Shown: positions 1 through 4,880 of the stretch, one piece after another
How positions within the stretch are numbered: the first letter of the stretch is position 1
Layout: every line of letters begins with the position of its first letter
Assembly: GCA_024684155.1 (NCBI GenBank)
Contig: JAIKXK010000205.1
Location: 1 to 7,655 of the forward strand
DNA length: 7,655 bases
Direction: 5' to 3'
Origin: Lachnospiraceae bacterium
Lineage (GTDB): Bacteria; Bacillota; Clostridia; Lachnospirales; Lachnospiraceae
Translations under genes and position numbers: made by a program
The notes under the pieces: generated by a model
The model's input: only the letters and a program-made list of their open reading frames with translations
What the model was told of the DNA's origin: nothing
The model's database searches: none

Positions 1-86
1 GTCCTGAAAAAAAGTTTCATTCACTGGATGAACTGGCGAGTCAAATTCAGGAAGATATAAAGAGTGCGAAAGCGTATTTTCAATAG
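1..86 (+). CDS. ribF: C-terminal end of bifunctional riboflavin kinase / FAD synthetase (partial)
   Basis: The reading frame that begins at base 3 is open from the window edge to a TAG at 84-86 and gives 27 residues, starting PEKKFHSLDELASQIQEDIK and ending SAKAYFQ. This resembles the last helix of RibF proteins, where a 'KKF-SLEEL--QI--D---A--YF' pattern closes the riboflavin kinase domain. RibF converts riboflavin to FMN and FMN to FAD in the cytoplasm. The call is strengthened by context: ribF is usually found just upstream of rpsO and pnp, and both lie downstream here. The rest of the gene is outside the window, so no active-site residue can be checked. The identification rests on a short tail plus synteny. 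Confidence 0.72.
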   Translation, partial: PEKKFHSLDELASQIQEDIKSAKAYFQ

Positions 87-106
87 ATGTTACAAATATG
101 TTACAA
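87..106 (+). promoter_or_regulatory. Candidate WalR (YycF) binding site: direct repeat upstream of the cell-wall hydrolase
   Basis: ATGTTACAA occurs at 87-95 and again at 98-106, a period of 11 bases or about one helical turn. Inside it is TGTTAC (88-93), five bases, then TGTTAC (99-104). This fits without mismatch the published WalR/YycF consensus TGTWAH-N5-TGTWAH from Bacillus and Staphylococcus. The repeat is centred about 62 bases upstream of the predicted transcription start near 158, just beyond the -35 element, which suits an activator. The downstream gene is an NlpC/P60 peptidoglycan hydrolase, the class of gene that WalR controls (lytE, cwlO, yocH). Whether this organism has WalRK cannot be seen here. 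Confidence 0.5.
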
Positions 107-122
107 GATATTTCGAAATGTA

Positions 123-151
123 TTGACTTTTTTGCATTTCGTTGTTATACT
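123..151 (+). promoter_or_regulatory. Sigma-A-type promoter with extended -10, for the NlpC/P60 gene
   Basis: TTGACT (123-128) is separated by 17 bases from TATACT (146-151), and the -10 is preceded by TG at 143-144, an extended -10 motif. Both hexamers match the housekeeping consensus at five of six positions. The predicted start is near 157-158. This is the best promoter-like sequence in the gap between ribF and the hydrolase gene. It lies upstream of a terminator-like hairpin (165-196), so its transcripts must pass that hairpin to reach the gene. Confidence 0.75.
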
Positions 152-164
152 CGAAAAGGTTGTT

Positions 165-196
165 AGAACAGTAGTATGAAGATGCTACTGTTTTTT
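165..196 (+). terminator. Intrinsic-terminator-like hairpin between ribF and the hydrolase gene
   Basis: AACAGTAG (167-174) pairs with CTACTGTT (185-192) around a 10-base loop, and G166/T193 and A165/T194 can extend the stem. Six T residues run from 191 to 196. The T tract lies only on the + strand side, so the element acts on + strand transcripts. It is the natural terminator for the ribF operon, about 80 bases after its stop. It also starts only about 8 bases into the transcript predicted from the 123-151 promoter, so it may act as an attenuator or a 5' stabilising hairpin for the hydrolase mRNA. Confidence 0.65.
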
Positions 197-231
197 GTTG
201 AAACAATAACGTATCGAAAGGTTATTAAAGA

Positions 232-1299
232 ATGAAAAGAAACAATGTTATTCAGGCTTTTTCAGTTGCATGTTGCGGAGTCCTTATTTTAGGATTTTGC
301 TTTAATACTCAGGAGTCACTATCAAGTGTTTCTGCAAAAAGCTCAAAAACAGCAGGTATTTCAGATGTTATATCTGTAAATGTTGAAAAAGATTCAGAAA
401 CATATGCAACTCTTTTGGCATCTGCTTCTGATGTAACAGCTACTGGAACAACAGAAAGTACTGAAACATATGGTTATACAAATATCGGAATTGCTCAAGT
501 AGATGGAAACTTAAATGTTAGAGCAGAGGCTTCAGAATCTGGAGATATTGTAGGTAAACTTCCAAACGGTGCTGCTTGTGAAGTAATTGCTGTTTCAGAT
601 GGTTGGGCTCAGATTTCTTCTGGTGAAGTAGAAGGATATGTTAGTGCGGATTATTTAGTAACAGGAGATGAAGCTGTTACTTTAGCAAATGAATTAGCAG
701 CATTAGTTGCTACAGTAACTGGTGATGGACTTCGTATTCGAGCAGAGGCTTCTACTGATTCAGAAATTATTATTAATTTAAGCTCAGGTGAAAAACTTGA
801 AGTGGAAGAGGATTTAGGAGACTGGATTAAGGTTTCTGTTGATGGTGAAGAAGGCTATGTTTCAGCTGAGTATGTAAGTGTTGCAGAAGAGTTACAGGAT
901 GCTATGACCCTAGAGGAAATTACCTATGGAGAAGGTGTTTCTGATGTGAGAGTTGCGTTGGTAAACTTTGCATTACAGTTTGTAGGAAACCCATATGTTT
1001 GGGGTGGAACATCTCTGACGAATGGTTGTGATTGTTCTGGATTTGTATTAAGTGTATATGCAAACTATGGAATCTATTTACCACACTCATCCAGATCTCA
1101 GGCTGGTTATGGCACAAAGATTTCTGCTTCTGAAGCTCAACCAGGAGATTTATTCTTCTATGGAAGTGGAAGTATTTCCCATGTTGCTATCTATATTGGT
1201 AATGGACAGATTGTACATGCATCCAATAAGCGTACAGGTATTAAGATTTCAAGTGCTTACTATAGATCACCTTTAAAGGTTGTAAGTCTTTTAGGATAA
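232..1299 (+). CDS. Secreted peptidoglycan endopeptidase, two SH3b domains plus NlpC/P60 domain
   Basis: This 355-residue protein is a probable exported cell-wall hydrolase cutting stem peptides of peptidoglycan. A signal peptide is visible: basic start MKRNN, hydrophobic stretch to about residue 24, plausible cleavage after VSA at 35. A Ser/Thr-rich linker (about 36-83) leads to two bacterial SH3 domains (about 84-145 and 157-217), each opening with a 'LxxRAEAS' turn and closing with GYVSADY (135-141) or GYVSAEY (208-214). The C-terminal NlpC/P60 domain (about 235-355) has the expected catalytic Cys268 in DCSGF, His317 in SHVAIYIG and a third residue, His329, in IVHAS, so it should be active. 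GAAAGG at 216-221 is 10 bases ahead of the ATG. The gene appears to be a single transcription unit, with a promoter and a possible WalR box upstream and a dyad downstream. The domain layout resembles NlpC/P60 D,L-endopeptidases, but exact bond specificity cannot be read from the sequence. Confidence 0.93.
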   Translation: MKRNNVIQAFSVACCGVLILGFCFNTQESLSSVSAKSSKTAGISDVISVNVEKDSETYATLLASASDVTATGTTESTETYGYTNIGIAQVDGNLNVRAEASESGDIVGKLPNGAACEVIAVSDGWAQISSGEVEGYVSADYLVTGDEAVTLANELAALVATVTGDGLRIRAEASTDSEIIINLSSGEKLEVEEDLGDWIKVSVDGEEGYVSAEYVSVAEELQDAMTLEEITYGEGVSDVRVALVNFALQFVGNPYVWGGTSLTNGCDCSGFVLSVYANYGIYLPHSSRSQAGYGTKISASEAQPGDLFFYGSGSISHVAIYIGNGQIVHASNKRTGIKISSAYYRSPLKVVSLLG

Positions 1300-1317
1300 T
1301 TAATTTTATTAAATATG

Positions 1318-1347
1318 TTTACAAAAGGGCTTCTAATATGTTAGAAT
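1318..1347 (+). promoter_or_regulatory. Predicted promoter of rpsO(-pnp), embedded in a dyad
   Basis: TTTACA (1318-1323) and TAGAAT (1342-1347) are 18 bases apart, and TG at 1339-1340 followed by one base makes an extended -10. Each hexamer matches the sigma-A consensus at five of six positions. The predicted start is near 1354-1355, giving an rpsO leader of roughly 86 nt. The promoter overlaps the inverted repeat at 1321-1356, so the same DNA may serve both as the end of the hydrolase transcript and as the start of the ribosomal-protein transcript. Confidence 0.62.
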
Positions 1348-1356
1348 GCCCTTTGT
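1321..1356 (+). terminator. Hairpin after the NlpC/P60 gene, weak terminator
   Basis: AAAGGGC (1324-1330) pairs with GCCCTTT (1348-1354), and TTCTAA (1331-1336) pairs with TTAGAA (1341-1346) around a TATG loop, leaving T1347 bulged. The stem starts 24 bases after the hydrolase stop codon. The bases after the stem are GTGTGAG, not a T run, so if it terminates it relies on the T residues within the stem. It may instead only protect the mRNA 3' end. Confidence 0.5.
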
Positions 1357-1367
1357 GTGAGTTTACC

Positions 1368-1408
1368 CTTACTCAGTGGATTGGAAACTCCAACCGACAC
1401 TTAGTAAG
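1368..1408 (+). promoter_or_regulatory. Structured rpsO mRNA leader, candidate S15 autoregulatory element
   Basis: CTTACT (1368-1373) pairs with AGTAAG (1403-1408). After a C/T mismatch, AGTG (1375-1378) pairs with CACT (1398-1401). Across an uneven internal loop (GA against CCGA), TTGGA (1381-1385) pairs with TCCAA (1389-1393) around AAC. This gives 15 pairs in a 41-base element that ends 18 bases before the AGGAGG ribosome binding site (1427-1432). A weak second stem, GATCA (1423-1427) with TGATC (1442-1446), could enclose that site and the start codon. Many bacteria control rpsO by S15 binding its own leader, but the leader structures differ between groups, so the role here is inferred from position and shape. 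Confidence 0.45.
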
Positions 1409-1440
1409 AGGCGTATTATTAAGATCAGGAGGATATTAAA

Positions 1441-1707
1441 ATGATCACAAAAGAAAAGAAACAGGCTATCATTGCAGAGTATGCTACAACAGCTGGAGAC
1501 ACAGGTTCACCAGAAGTTCAGGTTGCAGTTTTGACAGCCAGAATCGCAGAATTAACCGAGCATTTAAAGGAGAACCCTAAGGATCATCATTCACGTAGAG
1601 GACTTCTTAAGATGGTAGGTAAGAGACGTAACCTTCTTAAATATTTAAAGAATACAGATATTGAAAGATATCGTTCATTAATCGAAAGATTAGGTCTCAG
1701 AAAATAA
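1441..1707 (+). CDS. rpsO: 30S ribosomal protein S15
   Basis: This 88-residue protein is full length for bacterial S15 (typically 88-89). S15 binds the central domain of 16S rRNA early in 30S assembly, nucleating S6/S18 binding, and takes part in an intersubunit bridge. Family signatures are clear: GDTGSPEVQ at 19-27, the DHHSRRGL rRNA-binding segment at 48-55, and the closing ERYRSLIERLGLRK. AGGAGG at 1427-1432 sits 8 bases before the ATG, fixing the start. A promoter and a structured leader lie just upstream, and pnp follows after 158 bases. This is the classic rpsO-pnp pair. The two are probably co-transcribed, because I see no convincing promoter between them. Confidence 0.98.
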   Translation: MITKEKKQAIIAEYATTAGDTGSPEVQVAVLTARIAELTEHLKENPKDHHSRRGLLKMVGKRRNLLKYLKNTDIERYRSLIERLGLRK

Positions 1708-1718
1708 TTTTGTTTTTA

Positions 1719-1746
1719 AGAGCGGGGTATTTTTATATTCCGCTCT
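1719..1746 (+). terminator. Stem-loop after rpsO, weak terminator or mRNA 3' end hairpin
   Basis: Bases 1719-1730 pair with 1735-1746 over 12 positions, two of them G-U, around a TTTT loop. The base of the stem is GC-rich (AGAGCGG with CCGCTCT). It begins 12 bases after the rpsO stop. The sequence that follows is AATTTTAATT, a broken T tract, so termination is likely partial. Partial termination here would make rpsO mRNA more abundant than rpsO-pnp mRNA, fitting the higher need for a ribosomal protein. That role is inferred. Confidence 0.5.
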
Positions 1747-1756
1747 AATTTTAATT

Positions 1757-1830
1757 GCAGGCATTTGTTCCGAGACCACTGTAAATATAAGGAGCCTATC
1801 CTTGTATTCCCAGTAGTTTCGGTTGCCTGC
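1757..1830 (+). promoter_or_regulatory. Long imperfect hairpin in the pnp leader, candidate RNase III / PNPase autoregulation site
   Basis: The 74-base element folds on itself in three stacked helices. GCAGGCA (1757-1763) pairs with TGCCTGC (1824-1830). Bases 1770-1781 pair with 1811-1822, including one G-U and one C/A mismatch. Bases 1784-1793 pair with 1799-1808, including one G-U, around the loop GCCTA. That is about 28 pairs, with a 6-against-1 bulge between the first two helices. It ends 35 bases before the pnp ATG. In E. coli a long leader hairpin at this same place is cut by RNase III, after which PNPase represses its own synthesis. The equivalent role here is inferred from shape and position. 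It could instead be a copy of an intergenic repeat family. Confidence 0.55.
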
Positions 1831-1865
1831 TAAAGATAATATTATGATTGCTATGGAGGATAATT

Positions 1866-3956
1866 ATGGCAGCAAAAACATTTACAATGGATCTTGCTGG
1901 ACGTACTTTACGTGTAGACGTAGGTCGTGTAGCAGCACAGGCTAATGGCGCAGTTTTAATTCAGTACGGTGAAACAACGGTACTTTCAACTGCAACTGCA
2001 TCAGATAAGCCAAGAGAAGGAATTGATTTCTTCCCTCTTTCAGTAGAGTTTGAAGAAAAGTTATATTCTGTAGGAAAAATCCCTGGTGGATTTAACAAGC
2101 GTGAAGGAAAGGCTTCTGAAAACTCAGTACTTACTGCCCGTGTAATCGATAGACCTATGCGTCCTTTATTCCCTAAGGACTTCAGAAATGATGTTACATT
2201 AAATAACATGGTAATGTCAGTTGATCCTGAATGTCGTCCTGAAGTGGTAGCTATGCTTGGTACTGCTATGGCAGCTACTATTTCGGATATTCCATTTGAT
2301 GGTCCTTGTGCTATGACACAGGTTGGAATGATTGACGGAGAATTCATCATTAACCCATCTCAGGAACAGTGGGATAAGGGAGATTTAAAATTAACAGTAG
2401 CTTCTACAAGCGAAAAGGTAATCATGATTGAAGCTGGTGCAAATGAAATACCAGAAGATAGAATGATTGAAGCTATTTATAAAGCTCATGATGTAAACCA
2501 GACCATTATTGCTTTCATCAATGAGATGGTAGCAGAAGTAGGTAAGGAGAAATTCAGCTATACTTCATGTGCAATTCCTGAAGAAATGTTTGCAAAGATG
2601 AAGGAAATTGTTCCTCCTTTGGAAATGGAAGAAGCTGTATTTACTGATGTAAAGCAGGATAGAGAAGCAAATGTAAAGGCTATCACAGAAAAGTTAGAAG
2701 AAGCATTTGCTGATAATGAAGAATGGCTTAATGTTTTAGGCGAAGCTGTTTACCAGTATGAAAAGAAGACGGTACGTAAGATGATTTTAAAGGATCACAA
2801 GCGTCCTGATGGAAGAGCAATTGATCAGATTCGTCCTCTTGCTGCAGAAATTGATTTAATTCCTAGAGTTCATGGTTCAGCTATGTTTACTCGTGGACAG
2901 ACACAGATTTGTGATATTGTTACACTTGCTCCTTTATCAGAAGCACAGCGTATTGATGGTTTGGATGGATTTGTTACTGAAAAACGTTACATGCATCAGT
3001 ATAACTTCCCTTCATACTCTGTAGGTGAGACAAAACCATCTCGTGGACCTGGACGTCGTGAAATCGGACATGGTGCCTTAGCTGAAAGAGCACTTCTTCC
3101 TGTACTTCCTTCAGTAGAAGAGTTCCCTTACACCATTCGTGCTGTATCTGAAACATTTGAATCAAATGGTTCTACATCAATGGCTTCTACCTGTGCATCT
3201 TGTATGTCACTTATGGCTGCTGGTGTACCAATTAAGAAAATGGTTGCAGGTATTTCTTGTGGTCTTGTTACAGGCGATACTGATGATGATTATTTAGTAC
3301 TTACAGATATCCAAGGATTGGAAGATTTCTTTGGAGATATGGACTTTAAGGTTACTGGTACAAAAGATGGTATTACAGCAATCCAGATGGATATTAAGAT
3401 CCATGGTTTGACACGTCCTATCGTTGAAGAAGCAATTCGTCGTACAAGAGAAGCAAGATTCTTCATTATGGATACTTGTATGTCTAAGGCAATTGATAAG
3501 CCTCGTGAAACAGTAAATGCTTATGCACCTAAGATTGTTCAGATTCAGATTGATCCAGCTAAGATTGGTGATGTTGTAGGACAGCGCGGTAAGACTATTA
3601 ATGAGATTATTGATCGTACTGGTGTTAAGATTGATATTACTGATGAAGGTGCTGTATCAGTTTGTGGTACTGACAAAGAAAAGATGGACGAAGCAATCAA
3701 GATGATTAACATCATTACTACTGAATTTGAAAAAGGTCAGAAGTTTACTGGTAAAGTTGTTAGCATTAAAGAATTTGGTGCTTTCGTTGAATTTGCTCCT
3801 GGTAAAGAAGGAATGGTTCACATTTCTAAGATTGCCAATGAACGTATTGAACATGTGGAAGATGTGCTTACCCTTGGAGATACCGTTACGGTTGTTTGCC
3901 TTGGAAAAGACAAAATGGGTAGAATTAGCTTCTCTATGAAAGACGTTGAAGCATAA
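1866..3956 (+). CDS. pnp: Polyribonucleotide nucleotidyltransferase (PNPase)
   Basis: PNPase degrades RNA 3'-to-5' using phosphate, releasing nucleoside diphosphates, and works as a cytoplasmic homotrimer in mRNA turnover. I place the start at ATG 1866, giving 696 residues, because GGAGG at 1855-1859 is 6 bases ahead of it. An upstream in-frame TTG at 1848 would overlap that site. Two RNase PH-like domains are visible: the first in roughly the first 210 residues, the second from about 313 (RPDGR), with FTRGQTQ at 341-347, GRREIGH at 396-402 and the phosphate-binding loop SNGSTSMAS at 433-441. Asp487 and Asp493, in an EDFFGDMDFKV segment, correspond to the E. coli catalytic pair Asp486/Asp492. 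The KH domain has its GQRG loop at 572-575, and an S1 domain fills about 625-693. All catalytic and RNA-binding modules are intact. The preceding hairpin suggests autoregulation, and a strong terminator follows. Confidence 0.98.
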   Translation: MAAKTFTMDLAGRTLRVDVGRVAAQANGAVLIQYGETTVLSTATASDKPREGIDFFPLSVEFEEKLYSVGKIPGGFNKREGKASENSVLTARVIDRPMRPLFPKDFRNDVTLNNMVMSVDPECRPEVVAMLGTAMAATISDIPFDGPCAMTQVGMIDGEFIINPSQEQWDKGDLKLTVASTSEKVIMIEAGANEIPEDRMIEAIYKAHDVNQTIIAFINEMVAEVGKEKFSYTSCAIPEEMFAKMKEIVPPLEMEEAVFTDVKQDREANVKAITEKLEEAFADNEEWLNVLGEAVYQYEKKTVRKMILKDHKRPDGRAIDQIRPLAAEIDLIPRVHGSAMFTRGQTQICDIVTLAPLSEAQRIDGLDGFVTEKRYMHQYNFPSYSVGETKPSRGPGRREIGHGALAERALLPVLPSVEEFPYTIRAVSETFESNGSTSMASTCASCMSLMAAGVPIKKMVAGISCGLVTGDTDDDYLVLTDIQGLEDFFGDMDFKVTGTKDGITAIQMDIKIHGLTRPIVEEAIRRTREARFFIMDTCMSKAIDKPRETVNAYAPKIVQIQIDPAKIGDVVGQRGKTINEIIDRTGVKIDITDEGAVSVCGTDKEKMDEAIKMINIITTEFEKGQKFTGKVVSIKEFGAFVEFAPGKEGMVHISKIANERIEHVEDVLTLGDTVTVVCLGKDKMGRISFSMKDVEA

Positions 3957-3965
3957 AATATTTTT

Positions 3966-4002
3966 GGCGCATCCTTATAAATAGGATGCGCTATTTTTAT
4001 TT
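3966..4002 (+). terminator. Intrinsic terminator after pnp
   Basis: GCGCATCCT (3967-3975) pairs perfectly with AGGATGCGC (3983-3991) around a 7-base AT loop, with a possible extra G-U pair at 3966/3992. The run ATTTTTATTT (3993-4002) follows directly. This is the most textbook terminator in the window and should end the rpsO-pnp transcript. It lies only 11 bases before the next start codon, so any transcript of the next gene that starts upstream must read through it. Confidence 0.85.
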
Positions 4003-4013
4003 AAGGGGATAAG

Positions 4014-4880
4014 ATGGATAAAGATGTTTTTGTTAGAATAGAAGAGTTGATGCCACAGTTTTCAAAAGGCCAAAAGAAATTAGGAGAATACATTTTAAAT
4101 TCCTATGAAAAAGTAGTGAAATTACAAGCTTTTAAACTAGGTGAAGTGGTAGGAGTTAGTGAATCTACGGTGGTTCGATTTGCTGTTTCTTTAGGTTATG
4201 AAGGCTATCCTGAATTTCAAAAAGCACTAGAAAAAGATGCACTGAAAAAAATGAATTCGCTGAAACGACTGGAGATGGCATCCTATCGTTTAGGAGAACA
4301 GTCTGTATTAAATGCTGTGTTAACATCAGATATAAATAAAATCAAAGAAACATTAAGTTCAATTGAAGAAGATACATTTACAAAGGCTGTGGATTCTATC
4401 TGTATCGCTAAAAAAGTGTATGTAGTTGGAATTCGAAGTTGTGCTCCTTTAGCTTCATTTTTGGCCTTTTATTTAAATTTAATGTTTGATAATGTGATTT
4501 TATTAGAGACAAATAATCCTAGCGAATTACTTGAACAAATGATTCATATGGATGTCAGGGATGTTTTAGTAGCAATTTCATTCCCTCGATATTCTATTAG
4601 TACCCAAAGAGCCTGTGAATATGCTCATAAAAGTAAAGCAAAGGTCATTACTTTAACAGATTCATTAACTACACCTTTAGCTCCTTTTACGGATTATACA
4701 ATTACTGCAAAATCAGATATGGCTTCTATTGTGGATTCTTTAGTGGCTCCTCTTTCTGTGATTAATGCCTTAGTTGTAGCAATCTCAATGAAGAAGCAGA
4801 GTGAAGTTTCAGAAACTTTTAAAAAGTTGGAAAATCTTTGGGATAAATATGATTTTTATAATCAAGAGGAAAATATATAA
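4014..4880 (+). CDS. MurR/RpiR-family transcriptional regulator (HTH + SIS domain)
   Basis: This 288-residue protein is a DNA-binding regulator expected to respond to a phosphosugar. The N-terminal RpiR-type helix-turn-helix domain covers about 1-77, with the recognition region GVSESTVVRFAVSLGYEGY at 47-65. The C-terminal SIS (sugar isomerase) domain covers about 124-258, beginning KKVYVVGIRSCAPLA, with a second strand VLVAISFPRYS near 184-194 and KVITLTDS at 210-217. Length is normal for the family. AAGGGG (4003-4008) is 5 bases before the ATG. The stop TAA is directly followed by the next ATG, so translation of the two genes is probably coupled. No sugar uptake or catabolism gene is in view, so its effector and targets cannot be named. 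Although SIS domains also occur in sugar-phosphate enzymes, the HTH makes a regulator much more likely. Confidence 0.92.
   Translation: MDKDVFVRIEELMPQFSKGQKKLGEYILNSYEKVVKLQAFKLGEVVGVSESTVVRFAVSLGYEGYPEFQKALEKDALKKMNSLKRLEMASYRLGEQSVLNAVLTSDINKIKETLSSIEEDTFTKAVDSICIAKKVYVVGIRSCAPLASFLAFYLNLMFDNVILLETNNPSELLEQMIHMDVRDVLVAISFPRYSISTQRACEYAHKSKAKVITLTDSLTTPLAPFTDYTITAKSDMASIVDSLVAPLSVINALVVAISMKKQSEVSETFKKLENLWDKYDFYNQEENI

Noticed and set aside
920..1117. Minus-strand open frame (65 codons) within the hydrolase gene
   Set aside because: It lies opposite the conserved NlpC/P60 domain, has no recognisable domain and is His-rich in the way antisense frames often are. The same reasoning removes the minus-strand frames at 1961-2350, 2974-3165, 3657-3854, 5599-5808 and 6810-7028, and the plus-strand shadows at 1052-1276 and 3727-3939.
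1764..1791. Possible promoter TTTGTT-16-TATAAG within the pnp leader hairpin
   Set aside because: The -35 is poor, there is no extended -10, and the bases are already accounted for by the long hairpin.
1848..1865. In-frame TTG start 18 bases upstream of the pnp ATG
   Set aside because: It would place the GGAGG ribosome site (1855-1859) inside the coding region and add residues not expected at the PNPase N-terminus. ATG 1866 has ideal spacing to that site.
3896..3925. Possible promoter TTGCCT-18-TAGAAT at the 3' end of pnp for the downstream operon
   Set aside because: Only TTG of the -35 matches well, it lies inside conserved S1-domain codons, and its transcript would still meet the strong terminator at 3966-4002. 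It is too weak to list as a feature.
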